This document shows positions 1 to 8,813 of a stretch of 64,000 nucleotides of DNA, in pieces. The DNA is taken from assembly GCF_013426735.1 (NCBI RefSeq), contig NZ_AP023272.1:3020501-3084500 (forward strand), given 5' to 3'. Made by a program: the position numbers and the translations under genes. The notes below the pieces were generated by a model. It was not told where the DNA came from and did no database searches. It saw only the letters and a program-made list of their open reading frames with translations. Within the stretch, counting starts at the first letter, position 1; each line of letters starts with the position of its first letter. The stretch comes from Agrobacterium vitis. GTDB lineage: Bacteria; Pseudomonadota; Alphaproteobacteria; Rhizobiales; Rhizobiaceae.

Positions 1-1
1 G

Positions 2-499
2 ATGCGCATCGTCGAAATCCTCTATTCGCTGCCCTTCGTGTTTCTAGTCGTGGTCATGGTGGTATTTTTCGGCCGCTCCATCTGGCTGATCTTCATCGTC
101 ATCGGCGCGGTGCAATGGCTGGAAATGGCCAGGATCGTGCGCGGCCAAACCCTGTCCTTGAAGCGTCGCGAATTCGTCGGCGCTGCGGAAGCACTGGGGC
201 TCAATGACTGGCAGATCATCCGCCGTCATATCATTCCCAACACGATCGGCCCGGTCATCGTCTTCGTCACCGTCGTGGTGCCGCAGGTGATCCTCACCGA
301 AAGCTTCCTCTCTTTCCTCGGGCTTGGCGTGCAGGCGCCGCTGGCCAGTTGGGGAACGCTGATTTCCGAAGGGGCGAAAAACATGCAGAACGCGCCGTGG
401 CTGCTGATCTTCCCCGCCTTTTTCTTTGTGCTGACCCTGTTTTCGCTCAATTTCGTGGGCGACGGGCTGCGCGATGCGCTTGATCCCAAGGACCGATAA
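2..499 (+). CDS. oppC: Oligopeptide ABC transporter permease, C-terminal part (OppC)
   Basis: The gene is cut by the left edge of the window; only about the last 165 codons are present and the first ATG seen is internal. It is an inner-membrane permease subunit of a peptide importer of the OppC/DppC family. The EAA loop that contacts the ATPase is visible (GAAEALGLNDWQIIRRHIIP), followed by hydrophobic segments and the typical OppC ending GDGLRDALDPKDR. The TAA stop is two bases before the ATG of the downstream ATPase gene, so the two are co-transcribed. OppC is favoured over DppC or YejE by the close match, from memory, of the last third to enterobacterial OppC. Confidence 0.9.
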   Translation: MRIVEILYSLPFVFLVVVMVVFFGRSIWLIFIVIGAVQWLEMARIVRGQTLSLKRREFVGAAEALGLNDWQIIRRHIIPNTIGPVIVFVTVVVPQVILTESFLSFLGLGVQAPLASWGTLISEGAKNMQNAPWLLIFPAFFFVLTLFSLNFVGDGLRDALDPKDR

Positions 500-501
500 G
501 C

Positions 502-2106
502 ATGGACAAGACCGAAAACCAGACGGTGCTGACCGTCAAGGACCTGAAGGTCACATTCACCACGCCCGATGGCGAGGTGAATGCCGTCAAGGGCATTTCC
601 TTCGAGGTCAAGAAAGGTGAGACGCTGGCCATCGTCGGTGAATCCGGCTCCGGCAAAAGCCAGACGATGATGGGCATTATGGGGCTGCTGGCCTCGAATG
701 GACAGGTGGCAGGCTCGGCCCGCTACGGCGAAACCGAACTGGCAGGCGCCAGCATCTCGACGCTGAACGACGTACGCGGCTCGAAGATCACCATGATCTT
801 TCAGGAGCCGATGACCTCGCTCGATCCGCTCTACACCGTCGGCAAGCAGATTTCCGAGCCGTTGATTTTTCACCGCCGCATGAGCAGGTCGAAGGCGCGC
901 GCCCGCGTGCTGGAATTGCTCAAGCTGGTCGGCATCCCGGAACCGGAGCGGCGGATCGACAGCTACCCGCATGAATTGTCCGGCGGCCAGCGCCAGCGCG
1001 TGATGATCGCCATGGCGCTCGCCAACGAGCCGGACCTGCTGATCGCCGACGAGCCGACTACGGCGCTGGACGTGACGATCCAGGCGCAGATCCTCGATCT
1101 TCTCGCCGATCTGCAAAAGCGCTTCGGCATGGCCATCGTGCTGATCACCCACGACCTCGGTGTGGTCAAGCATGTTGCCGACCGTGTGGCGGTCATGCGG
1201 CGCGGCGAGATAGTCGAACAGGGCAGCCGCGACGATATTTTTGAGCGCCCACAGGCCGATTACACCAAGATGCTGCTGGCCGCCGAACCATCAGGTTCCA
1301 AGGCCGCACCGCCCTCCGATGCACCGGTTATCCTCGAAGGCCGCAATGTCGTGGTGGATTTCAACATCAGCTCCGGCATTCTGTTCAAAGGCAATCGAAA
1401 GTTCCGGGCCGTCGATCATGTCAATCTGAAGCTCCGAAAGGGCCAGACCATCGGTATCGTCGGCGAATCTGGTTCGGGCAAATCCACGCTGGGACGGGCG
1501 CTGCTGAAGCTGCTCTCCGCCGATGGCCGGTTCAGCTTCGAGACCACGGATATTTCCGGCCTCGACCGCGCCGGGATGCGTCCCTTCCGCCGTCAGTTAC
1601 AGCTGGTGTTTCAGGACCCCTACGGCTCGCTCTCGCCACGCCAGACGGTTGGCGAGATCATCACCGAAGGGCTTTACGTGCATGAGCCTGATCTTAGCAA
1701 GGCGGAGCGCGACAAGCGCGCCATTGCCGCCTTGAAAGAAGTCGGCCTCGATCCGGCCTCGCGCAATCGCTATCCGCATGAATTTTCCGGCGGCCAGCGT
1801 CAGCGTATCGCCATCGCCCGCTCAATGATCCTCAAGCCGAAAGTGGTAATCCTCGATGAACCGACCTCGGCCCTGGACCGTTCGGTGCAGCGGCAGGTGA
1901 TTGAGCTGCTGCGCGACCTGCAACAGAAACACGACCTGTCCTACGTGTTCATCAGCCACGATCTGTCGGTGATCAAGGCGATTTCCGACCATGTGATCGT
2001 GATGAAAAACGGAAAGATCGTTGAAGAAGGGCCGACGGAAGACATTTTCGAAAGCCCCGCCGAGGACTATACCAAGGCCCTGATTGCGGCTGCGTTTACG
2101 CATTGA
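502..2106 (+). CDS. Oligopeptide ABC transporter ATPase, fused OppD-OppF type
   Basis: This 534-residue cytoplasmic protein has two complete ABC nucleotide-binding domains in one chain. The first has Walker A GESGSGKS at residues 46-53, signature LSGGQRQR and Walker B ending DEPTTALD. The second has a repeated GESGSGKS near residue 321, FSGGQRQR and DEPTSALD. It would energise peptide uptake with the permease encoded directly upstream, replacing separate OppD and OppF subunits as in the YejF-like arrangement. An oligopeptide-binding motif follows each domain near its C-terminus (regions PQADYTKML and PAEDYTKAL). A hairpin terminator follows the stop. The substrate cannot be read from the sequence. 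Confidence 0.95.
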   Translation: MDKTENQTVLTVKDLKVTFTTPDGEVNAVKGISFEVKKGETLAIVGESGSGKSQTMMGIMGLLASNGQVAGSARYGETELAGASISTLNDVRGSKITMIFQEPMTSLDPLYTVGKQISEPLIFHRRMSRSKARARVLELLKLVGIPEPERRIDSYPHELSGGQRQRVMIAMALANEPDLLIADEPTTALDVTIQAQILDLLADLQKRFGMAIVLITHDLGVVKHVADRVAVMRRGEIVEQGSRDDIFERPQADYTKMLLAAEPSGSKAAPPSDAPVILEGRNVVVDFNISSGILFKGNRKFRAVDHVNLKLRKGQTIGIVGESGSGKSTLGRALLKLLSADGRFSFETTDISGLDRAGMRPFRRQLQLVFQDPYGSLSPRQTVGEIITEGLYVHEPDLSKAERDKRAIAALKEVGLDPASRNRYPHEFSGGQRQRIAIARSMILKPKVVILDEPTSALDRSVQRQVIELLRDLQQKHDLSYVFISHDLSVIKAISDHVIVMKNGKIVEEGPTEDIFESPAEDYTKALIAAAFTH

Positions 2107-2132
2107 AGCTTTTCGGAAAAATGTCACAGTTT

Positions 2133-2157
2133 AAACGCCCGGCTCGTCCGGGCGTTT
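2133..2157 (+). terminator. Rho-independent terminator after the opp operon
   Basis: A perfect 10-bp stem (AAACGCCCGG paired with CCGGGCGTTT) with a 5-nt loop begins 27 bases after the ATPase stop codon. The T-run is short (TTTT), but the stem is GC-rich. Confidence 0.8.
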
Positions 2158-2169
2158 TCATGAGATGGA

Positions 2170-3078
2170 CTATGCCGAAAGGGCGGGCGCCAAGACTTTT
2201 AATTCGCCTGGATGGATTTTGATCTCCACATCTCGCGGCATCCGCAGCAGTTCTCCATCAATCACGCAGGCAACGCCGTGGCGATGTTTTGGGAAATGCA
2301 GCTTGACGATTTGTGAGGTGGCCGACGTGACGGCCTGGTTTTCCGTGAGCTTGCCGCGCAGAATATCAATCGCCAACCCTGCCAATCCGACCGAATCGAG
2401 TGGGGCTGCAAGATAGATCCCGAGTTGGCCGGTGGTAATATCATCGGCATAAAACAACGGGTTGGTTCCAACCGGGTTGTTGCAAACCGAAACGGCTGAC
2501 ACTTCCTTGCTGTCCTGCCGTCCATCGGCGTCGATATCGAAAATGACGTCGAAGCGAGGCGGATTGAACATCACGCTGATCGCAGCGCTGGTGCTGGCCC
2601 GCATCTTGCCAAAGCGCGAAGCATAGTCCATCCGGTTGCGCAGACGGACCATCCGGGCGTGCAGGCCAGCGGAAAACTGGTGCACATAGGGCTGACCATT
2701 GGCAGTGGCGATGTCAACAGACTGGATCTCCGCCGATGCCAGCACGTCCAGAACCTGCCAGATATCGAGCGGCAGTTTCAGCGAGCGTGCAAACAGGTTC
2801 ATCGTCCCGGCGGGGACGACGCCGAGCGGCAGACAGGCTTTCCAGGCAATGCCGGCGGCTGTCGATATGGTCCCGTCGCCGCCACCGGCGATCAGCGCAT
2901 CATACCCTTGCTTTGCAGCGGCCTCGAGGGTCTTGACGATATCACGGCCATCAACAGCCATGGTTTCGATCTCATGGCCAGCATCGCGGAAGATTTGCTC
3001 GGCACGTGCGCAATAGGCATCCATGTCGGTGGTGCGAAAGGTCCCGCCCTCCCGGTTGAAAACGGCCATGATTTTCAT
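2170..3078 (-). CDS. Diacylglycerol kinase / lipid kinase family protein
   Basis: A 302-residue protein of the DAGK catalytic-domain family (YegS/BmrU/LCB5-like), which phosphorylates lipid hydroxyls with ATP. The diagnostic glycine-rich loop GGGDGT lies near residue 66, followed by GVVPAGTMNLFARSLKLP, the conserved nucleotide/substrate region. The C-terminal half is the beta-sandwich typical of the family. An AAGGAG-type ribosome site lies about 10 bases before the chosen ATG; an in-frame ATG three codons on is possible. It converges on the opp operon, from which the terminator at 2133-2157 separates it. Substrate (diacylglycerol, ceramide or another lipid) is not determinable from sequence. 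Confidence 0.88.
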   Translation of the reverse strand: MKIMAVFNREGGTFRTTDMDAYCARAEQIFRDAGHEIETMAVDGRDIVKTLEAAAKQGYDALIAGGGDGTISTAAGIAWKACLPLGVVPAGTMNLFARSLKLPLDIWQVLDVLASAEIQSVDIATANGQPYVHQFSAGLHARMVRLRNRMDYASRFGKMRASTSAAISVMFNPPRFDVIFDIDADGRQDSKEVSAVSVCNNPVGTNPLFYADDITTGQLGIYLAAPLDSVGLAGLAIDILRGKLTENQAVTSATSQIVKLHFPKHRHGVACVIDGELLRMPRDVEIKIHPGELKVLAPALSA

Positions 3079-3468
3079 TCCCGCGCTGCTCCTTTTGACC
3101 GCCGCCCAGCTCCAGGCTGGTGTGCCTTACGTTGAAACCGCACGACAACGCATTTTAACGATCCACCACCGATTATGTTGCATGCGTCTGCTGCAAATCG
3201 GGTTTGCAGCCGAAAAGATCAAGATCATCATTATCGTTCTACCGCAACGCACACATGCATGCTAAGGGTAACGGCATCACGTTTGACCATCCCCATCCGC
3301 AGGTTTGCGACTTTGACTGTCTTGCCTTGCGCATGACCACATAAGGTTAGCGGCGGCATTGTGGATGCACCAAATGGGTTATTTCGCGATTCAGCTGCGT
3401 CGAGCAGTCTTCCCTGCTGCCTTTTCTATTGAACAGCACCAGCCTTGCTCCGGTGCCGGGATGATTTT
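3079..3468. other. Intergenic region between divergent genes
   Basis: About 390 bases between the lipid kinase and the divergent MFS gene. It should hold both promoters. I see no convincing ORF, RNA gene or strong inverted repeat. Confidence 0.6.
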
Positions 3469-4698
3469 ATGAACGATACGATCCGCTTCGCACCCTCGCC
3501 CGTCAGACCCAGTTCAGACCGGATCGAAGCCGCCCTGTCGCCGCGCACCGTCCTGTTGATTGAATTTGCGCTGGCCGTCGGTGGGTTTGGCATCGGCACC
3601 GGCGAATTCGCCATCATGGGCCTGTTGCCGGAGGTGGCGCAGACCTATTCCGTCAGCGTACCCGAGGCGGGGCGCGTGATCAGTGCCTATGCATTGGGCG
3701 TGGTCGTCGGAGCGCCGATCATTGCCGCGTTGGCGGCAAAGCTGCCACGCAAGACATTGCTGCTGATGCTGATGGGCCTGTTTGCTCTTGGCAATATCAC
3801 AAGTGCCATGGCCCCAGGCTTTCTGAGTTTCACCGTCCTGCGCTTCATCACCGGTCTGCCACATGGCGCCTATTTCGGGGTCGCCGCCCTGGTGGCCGCA
3901 TCGATGGTCGAGCCGCACAAGCGGGCACGCGCCGTTGGCCGCGTCATGCTAGGCCTGACCATTGCGACGCTGATCGGCACACCATTTGCCACCTTCCTTG
4001 GCCAGATGATGAGCTGGCGGGCCGCTTTCATGCTGGTCGGGGCAATTGCCGCGCTGACGGCGGTGCTGATTGCGTTCAACCTGCGTAAGGACACGGTAGC
4101 AGAAGGCGCCAGCATTCGCCGCGAGCTCGGCGCTTTCGGCCGGTTACAAGTGTGGTTGGCGCTTGCCGTGGCTGCGGTCGGCTTTGGCGGCATGTTCTCA
4201 ATCTTCAGCTATATCGCCAAGACCACCACCGACACCGCCGGGATGCCCGCCTCGATGATTGCCGTGGTGCTAGCGCTGTTCGGCATCGGCATGAATGTCG
4301 GCAATGTCGTTGGCTCACGCATGGCCGATTACTCGCTGAACGGCACCATCGGCGGCATGCTGGCCTTTAACGTTGTGCTGATGACGATCTTTTCGCTGAC
4401 TGCCGCCAATCCGGTCATGCTGTGTATCTGCGTCTTCCTGACCGGCTGCGGTTTCGCCGCCTGTCCCGCCGTGCAGACGAGACTGATGGATGTCGCAGCC
4501 GACGCCCAGACGCTGGCTGCCGCTTCCAATCATTCAGCCTTCAACATTGCCAATGCGCTCGGTGCCTGGCTGGGTGGCATGGTGATTTCCGCGGGCTATG
4601 GCTATGGCGCGACGGGCTATGTCGGTGCAGTCCTGTCGCTCCTCGGCCTCGTGGTCTTCCTGATCTCGGTTGCGCTACAGCGCCGATCAGCATCCTGA
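3469..4698 (+). CDS. MFS transporter, DHA1-like drug/sugar exporter
   Basis: A membrane protein of about 409 residues with 12 predicted hydrophobic segments. The region GIGTGEFAIMGLLPEVA in the first helix is typical of the AraJ/SotB/PbuE-type DHA1 family. A motif-A-like loop (AALAAKLPRKTLLL) follows helix 2, and GLPHGAYFGVAALVAASM marks helix 4. These proteins export small molecules by proton antiport. A longer reading frame begins at a TTG at 3445, but the ATG at 3469 gives the expected cytoplasmic N-terminus. The substrate is unknown. The gene stands alone between two intergenic regions. Confidence 0.88.
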   Translation: MNDTIRFAPSPVRPSSDRIEAALSPRTVLLIEFALAVGGFGIGTGEFAIMGLLPEVAQTYSVSVPEAGRVISAYALGVVVGAPIIAALAAKLPRKTLLLMLMGLFALGNITSAMAPGFLSFTVLRFITGLPHGAYFGVAALVAASMVEPHKRARAVGRVMLGLTIATLIGTPFATFLGQMMSWRAAFMLVGAIAALTAVLIAFNLRKDTVAEGASIRRELGAFGRLQVWLALAVAAVGFGGMFSIFSYIAKTTTDTAGMPASMIAVVLALFGIGMNVGNVVGSRMADYSLNGTIGGMLAFNVVLMTIFSLTAANPVMLCICVFLTGCGFAACPAVQTRLMDVAADAQTLAAASNHSAFNIANALGAWLGGMVISAGYGYGATGYVGAVLSLLGLVVFLISVALQRRSAS

Positions 4699-5203
4699 GC
4701 GGTCCTTAAACAAGCAAAAAAACACGTTACCGGCCCGCGCCAGCAGCGGACCTTGAGTGTGTTTTGTATGCATGGTTAACCGACCGTGAGTGCTGCCCCG
4801 CCGTTTTGCCACCTTTCCGACCGAGAAAGCGGCTGTGGAGTTTATTGAGCAAGTCCTTGCATACTCTCGGAAATTTCTGCGCGCGCCGGACAACGGGATA
4901 GCAAAATAACCATCGAGATGAGGCCTACATCCAGACAGAGCCCGCATTCACCGATTTGTGTAGTGCGCTGCACGCTTTCGCCCTGGTTTGAGCCACCATA
5001 CCCCTCTTGACTTTACGCAGGCAGAGGCGCAGCTAATATGAACGGGCGGGAGATTTCCGCACGGATATCAACGGAGTCATCGATAAGATGCCAAGCGACA
5101 GTAGCAGTCGATTGTCCATGCCGTACGCGGTCGCCCTGCTCTGACGGTTCCGTCAGCTTGCCGGTCGGTTGCGTTACGGCGGATCGACGGAAAGGCAAGC
5201 ATA
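4699..5203 (+). other. Long untranslated region upstream of mgtE
   Basis: About 505 bases with no credible gene. Close to mgtE there is a compact 6-bp hairpin with a GTTC loop (CTGACG at 5141-5146, CGTCAG at 5151-5156), surrounded by further GC-rich inverted segments. The length and position would suit a structured leader controlling the Mg2+ transporter, but I do not recognise a known riboswitch consensus here. Confidence 0.35.
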
Positions 5204-6580
5204 ATGAACATCCAACGCCTTCCTCTGCGGGCCGGTCATGCTGCCCGCCACCTTCTCAACGACAGCCTCAATGTCGTTACCGTTACGGACCGGATCGAAC
5301 AGCTAAATGCGCTGGACACCTCCGAGGCCGCCGCCATGCTGGCAAGCCTGCCGCAGCCAAAGGCGCTGCGCGTCATTGCCCGCCCCGAACTGGTGCATGC
5401 TGCCGACATCATCGCGGCTCTTCCGGTCGATACAGCCGTGCGCCTGCTGAAAGCCACTGCCCACGACCGGGTCGCCGACATTTTTCAGGCGATGGACGAC
5501 CGCTGCCGGATGGTGATTTTTTCGCGGCTCGATGCGGCCACGGCCCATGCCGTCGAACACCTGATGGCCTATCCGCAGCGCACCGCCGGATCGATCATGA
5601 CGACAGAATTCGTCAGCGTGCCCGATGATTTCACCGTGGCCGAAACACTGGCCCATGTGCGGATGGTGGAAAACGCCAGCGAGACCGTCTATGCGATTTA
5701 TGTGCTGGACCGTATCACCCGGACGCTTATTGCCGTGGTCACGCTGCGGCGGCTGATCACCGTAGAGCCGGAGGCATCCATCCTTTCCGTTGCCCAATGT
5801 CATGGCGTCGTGCATGCAAGCCCGTTGATGACACAGGAAGAAGTGGCTCGTCTGATCCGCCGCAACAATCTGCTCGCCCTGCCCGTCACCAACGATACCG
5901 GTCAGATGCTAGGCATTGTCACGGTCGATGACGTGATCGACACAATGATTGCCGACACGACTGAAGACGCCCAGAAATTCGGCGGCATGGAAGCGTTGGG
6001 CAAGCCCTATATGCAGATCGGCTTTGCCGGCATGATCAAGAAGCGGGCCGGCTGGCTCGCCGCCCTGTTCCTCGGCGAAATGCTGACCGCCAGCGCCATG
6101 CAATATTTTGAAGGCGAGCTGGAAAAGGCCGTGGTGCTGACCCTGTTCATTCCGCTGATCATGAGTTCCGGCGGCAATTCCGGCTCGCAGGCCACCTCGT
6201 TGATCATTCGGGCGCTGGCGGTGGGAGAATTGAAGCTCTCGGACTGGTGGCGCGTTGCCATCCGTGAATTGCCCACGGGCATGACGCTGGGGACCATTCT
6301 CGGCCTGGTTGGTTTCGTTCGCATCGCGCTGTGGCAGCATATGGGTCTCTATAATTACGGCGACCATTGGTTGCTGGTTGGCTTCACCGTGTTTGCCGCC
6401 CTGATCGGCATCGTCACCTTCGGCTCGATGGCAGGCTCGATGCTGCCCTTCCTGCTGCAACGCCTGCGCCTCGACCCCGCCAGTGCCTCGGCCCCGGCCG
6501 TGGCGACGCTGGTGGATGTGTCAGGGCTGGTGATCTATTTTACGGTTGCGCTGGTGATCTTGAGCGGGACGCTGTTGTAG
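5204..6580 (+). CDS. mgtE: Magnesium transporter MgtE
   Basis: A 458-residue Mg2+ channel of the MgtE family in the inner membrane. The order is classical: an N-terminal helical MgtE_N superhelix (about residues 30-130), two CBS domains that sense cytoplasmic Mg2+ (about 130-260), a plug helix, and five C-terminal membrane helices. The family hallmark PLIMSSGGNSGSQ is present in the first pore-lining helix, and DPASASAPAVATLVDVSGLV in the last helices supplies the conserved pore aspartate region. The gene is preceded by a long leader and is monocistronic. Transport of Co2+ or other divalent ions is possible in this family. Confidence 0.95.
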   Translation: MNIQRLPLRAGHAARHLLNDSLNVVTVTDRIEQLNALDTSEAAAMLASLPQPKALRVIARPELVHAADIIAALPVDTAVRLLKATAHDRVADIFQAMDDRCRMVIFSRLDAATAHAVEHLMAYPQRTAGSIMTTEFVSVPDDFTVAETLAHVRMVENASETVYAIYVLDRITRTLIAVVTLRRLITVEPEASILSVAQCHGVVHASPLMTQEEVARLIRRNNLLALPVTNDTGQMLGIVTVDDVIDTMIADTTEDAQKFGGMEALGKPYMQIGFAGMIKKRAGWLAALFLGEMLTASAMQYFEGELEKAVVLTLFIPLIMSSGGNSGSQATSLIIRALAVGELKLSDWWRVAIRELPTGMTLGTILGLVGFVRIALWQHMGLYNYGDHWLLVGFTVFAALIGIVTFGSMAGSMLPFLLQRLRLDPASASAPAVATLVDVSGLVIYFTVALVILSGTLL

Positions 6581-6598
6581 GGAGTGATTTGGGAGGAG

Positions 6599-6624
6599 GC
6601 CGCCCGCGGATTGGCTAGGGCGGC
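6599..6624 (+). terminator. Possible terminator after mgtE
   Basis: A 7-bp GC-only inverted repeat (GCCGCCC / GGGCGGC) begins 19 bases after the mgtE stop. It is followed by only a short T pair, so function is uncertain. Confidence 0.4.
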
Positions 6625-6738
6625 TTCGCGCGTCATTGCATGCTCGTTGGGGTTTGAGGCAACCCGAGTGGTCTGATTTTGACATTTGATCCTCGAGGGC
6701 CCGGCAAATGGGTATCAAGTGTTAAATTCATTTCACTA

Positions 6739-6754
6739 GGCCGCACACTCATAA
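6739..6754 (+). repeat. Left terminal inverted repeat of the IS
   Basis: Sixteen bases matching the right end (7572-7587) in inverted orientation, 14 of 16 identical. Preceded by TA at 6737-6738. Confidence 0.88.
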
Positions 6755-6813
6755 ACCGGGTTTGCAAATCGGCCTGATTTTGATTCACTGAGGGCTTGAT
6801 TTGGAGGCCTCTC

Positions 6814-7185
6814 ATGACCCGTCGCCGGTTTGATCTCACCGATTTCGAATGGACTGTCATCCAGCCCTTGTTACCCAACAAGCCGCGTGGGGTGCCACGG
6901 GTTGACGACCGGCGGGTGATCAACGGCATCTTGTGGCGGTTTCGGACAGGTTCACCCTGGGCAGACGTTCCTGATCGATATGGCCCATATACAACCTGCT
7001 ACAACCGGTTCGTGCGATGGCGAAAGGCGGGTGTCTGGGATCATGTTCTGGGCGAGATTTCCAAGGCTTTCGACGGCGATATCGTTATGATCGACAGCTC
7101 CTGTGTCCGTGTTCATCAACATGCGGCCACGGGAAAAAGGGGGATCAACACGATGGCTGCATGGGACGTTCCCGTGGCGGCTTGA
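6814..7185 (+). CDS. IS5/IS427 transposase, upstream frame (OrfA)
   Basis: N-terminal half of the transposase. The ATG at 6814 is preceded by a good GGAGG site at 6805-6809 region (TTTGGAGGCCTCTC); a slightly longer frame from 6796 lacks this. The domain of unknown function found at the start of IS5 transposases is visible (FDLTDFEWTVIQPLLP ... GILWRFRTGSPWADVPDRYG), and the first catalytic Asp lies in VMIDSSCVRVHQHAA. The frame ends at a TGA after the slippery A-run at 7134-7138. The full enzyme is expected to arise by shifting into the downstream frame. Confidence 0.88.
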   Translation: MTRRRFDLTDFEWTVIQPLLPNKPRGVPRVDDRRVINGILWRFRTGSPWADVPDRYGPYTTCYNRFVRWRKAGVWDHVLGEISKAFDGDIVMIDSSCVRVHQHAATGKRGINTMAAWDVPVAA

Positions 7186-7577
7186 CCACCAAAATCCACG
7201 CCGTTGTCGATGCCGATGGCCGACCGATCCGTCTCGCACTCACAGCCGGTCAAGCCCATGATGGTCGCATGGCAGAACCATTGTTACAGACAATCTCCAA
7301 GGGTGCGATCCTGCTGGCGGACAAGGCCTACGATACCAACGCGATCAGAGCATTTGCAAAGCAAAGGCAGGCATGGGCCAATATTCCTGCCAAGAGCAAT
7401 CGGAAGGGAAGCTTCCCTTTCAGCCAATGGGTTTACCGACAGCGCAATCTCGTTGAGCGTTTCTTCAGCAAACTCAAACAGTTCAGAGGCATCGCAACCC
7501 GTTACGACAAAGACCCATTGAACTTTCTCGCCGCTGTCAAATTGGCAGCAGCAAGAATTTGGATCAGATCGTTATGA
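7137..7577 (+). CDS. IS5/IS427 transposase, downstream frame (OrfB)
   Basis: C-terminal half of the transposase in the -1 frame relative to OrfA. Reading A AAA AGG (7134-7140) with a one-base backward slip joins the frames as ...GKKGD...GRSRGGLTTKIHAVVDADG, a segment normal for IS427 transposases. The second catalytic Asp is in ILLADKAYD and the Glu in RNLVERFFSKLKQFR, completing the DDE triad. The TGA stop falls inside the right terminal repeat. The start given is the approximate slip point; the open frame itself extends upstream to about 7017 and has no good independent start site. Confidence 0.85.
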   Translation, partial: KGDQHDGCMGRSRGGLTTKIHAVVDADGRPIRLALTAGQAHDGRMAEPLLQTISKGAILLADKAYDTNAIRAFAKQRQAWANIPAKSNRKGSFPFSQWVYRQRNLVERFFSKLKQFRGIATRYDKDPLNFLAAVKLAAARIWIRSL

Positions 7578-7587
7578 GTCTACGGCC
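7572..7587 (-). repeat. Right terminal inverted repeat of the IS
   Basis: Inverted partner of 6739-6754, followed by TA at 7588-7589. It contains the OrfB stop codon. Confidence 0.88.
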
Positions 7588-7691
7588 TAGAGCATCGTGC
7601 CGAAAATCGGAATCGACACGATGCTCTAGAATGTTGTTTTAGCATCAGATTTTCCGAAAACCGGTTCCCACTTTTCGGTCCGATGCTCTAA
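7588..7691. repeat. Rhizobial intergenic palindromic repeat
   Basis: Two linked inverted segments: AGAGCATCGTG near 7590 pairs with CACGATGCTCT ending near 7627, and a further AGAGCATCGG-type end is at 7682-7691 on the other strand. The inner AAAACCGGTTCCCACTTTTC stretch is the kind of sequence I recall from abundant Rhizobium/Agrobacterium intergenic repeats. The IS end abuts it exactly at the TA, so the IS may have inserted at its edge. Confidence 0.7.
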
Positions 7692-7777
7692 GAAAACACA
7701 ATCCATACATAAATCATTTCTTCCATAGGTCCGCCTATTAGGTTGTATTAACTATTTTTTTTCTATAAAAAGTTGTA

Positions 7778-7799
7778 TTGCACGTACCTCTACGTGCAA
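7778..7799. promoter_or_regulatory. Perfect 9-bp inverted repeat upstream of the lectin-like gene
   Basis: TTGCACGTA (7778-7786) and TACGTGCAA (7791-7799) are separated by CCTC, ending 41 bases before the ATG. It lies just after an AT-rich stretch (TTTTTTTTCTATAAAA) that could be the promoter. It may be an operator or a 5' UTR hairpin. Confidence 0.5.
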
Positions 7800-7840
7800 A
7801 TTACAAAATCAGACAATAGAAAAATATTGAGGTAATAAAC

Positions 7841-8761
7841 ATGGCCATTTATGATATGAAATCAACTAGCTCCAGAGTTTTTGCAAACGGATCGCATCCG
7901 ACAATAACAATGAACGGTGATTTAGTTATTGTTGCTGGGTGGAGTTCAACAGCCAGTAGCAATCTATACTACTGCGTAGGAAATTGTTATGATACAGATA
8001 TTCCTACCATAGGCTGGGGGGAGCAGCTAACATACGACGATGGAGACCAAGCCACCATTTCTATCAATGATAGCGGATATGCAGTATCCGTTCATAGATC
8101 TACCACAGATAGCAACAACTTATTCTATAGAGTTGGAAAAATTGACAAAGAGAAATATATTATCAATTGGGGTGAAAGCATTAAATTCAACGCTGGAACA
8201 GATCCCTTTTTATCGATAAACGAAAAAGTCGCGGTTGCTGTATGGTCCTCTACGGAAAGTACAAATTTATATTATAGCATTGGAACAATAGATACAGATA
8301 AACTCACAATAAAATGGAGTTCTGGCGTTAAATATGATGCAGGATTACATCCTACCGTTAGCATCAATAAAGAGAATGACGTCATACTTGGACACGCGTC
8401 AGGGAGTAGCACAAACCTTTACTACCAGTACGGAAGTGTCACCGCTGATCTTACGCAATTGAAACTTGTTCATAATAACAATTACGACAAAGGCGATTCC
8501 AATGATCTTACAATCACTGATGGTGGTGTCATCTGGGAGTCGCATAAGAGCAGCAATGACGACGATGCTTTTTACAAGCGTGGTACGGTCACCAACGATA
8601 CAATAACTTGGGATACACTGAACTATACCGTTGACCGCACCACGAGTATCCGGATATCCAGCCTTCAGACTCTATCAAGCCAGACGCAGGTTGGAGTCAG
8701 CATCCGACTAATCGATGGCAATATCGAAACAGTAATACAAAAAATTACGAAAACAGATTAA
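7841..8761 (+). CDS. Repeat-built, probably beta-propeller lectin-like protein
   Basis: A 306-residue protein of about six tandem units of 45-50 residues. The first five are clear and share the pattern Y-D-x-G ... P-T-I-S-I-N ... S-S-T ... N-L-Y-Y-x-V-G ... I-x-W-G. Examples are SSTASSNLYYCVG, RSTTDSNNLFYRVG and SSTESTNLYYSIG, starting near residues 15, 64, 116, 165 and 213. The last unit is degenerate. This regular aromatic/Gly pattern suits a beta-propeller that binds sugars, but no exact family was identified. No signal peptide or membrane segment is visible. The gene is strikingly AT-rich beside GC-rich neighbours and follows an IS, so it was probably acquired horizontally. GAGG at 7829-7832 supports the start. 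Confidence 0.75.
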   Translation: MAIYDMKSTSSRVFANGSHPTITMNGDLVIVAGWSSTASSNLYYCVGNCYDTDIPTIGWGEQLTYDDGDQATISINDSGYAVSVHRSTTDSNNLFYRVGKIDKEKYIINWGESIKFNAGTDPFLSINEKVAVAVWSSTESTNLYYSIGTIDTDKLTIKWSSGVKYDAGLHPTVSINKENDVILGHASGSSTNLYYQYGSVTADLTQLKLVHNNNYDKGDSNDLTITDGGVIWESHKSSNDDDAFYKRGTVTNDTITWDTLNYTVDRTTSIRISSLQTLSSQTQVGVSIRLIDGNIETVIQKITKTD

Positions 8762-8813
8762 TACTGTCCCTTAGCGATATTGCGAGCGTCACCCAGAAAT
8801 AGTATAGAGTAAA

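Larger units (their letters stand above)
6739..7587 (+). mobile_element. IS5-family (IS427 group) insertion sequence, 849 bp
   Basis: A complete element. The imperfect terminal inverted repeats GGCCGCACACTCATAA (6739-6754) and, on the other strand, GGCCGTAGACTCATAA (7572-7587) differ at two positions. A TA dinucleotide flanks both sides, matching the short target duplications of this group. Two overlapping frames encode a DDE transposase that needs a -1 frameshift. Both ends and both frames are open, so the copy looks potentially active. It sits between mgtE and a rhizobial palindromic repeat and interrupts no recognisable gene. Confidence 0.92.

Noticed and set aside
226..1173. Long minus-strand open frame opposite oppC/oppDF
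   Set aside because: It lies wholly antisense to a clear ABC ATPase and reads as His/Arg/Gln-rich shadow sequence without any motif.
7692..8761. Lectin-like gene as a contractile or secreted toxin component
   Set aside because: There is no signal peptide, toxin domain or immunity/secretion gene nearby; only the repeat fold can be supported.
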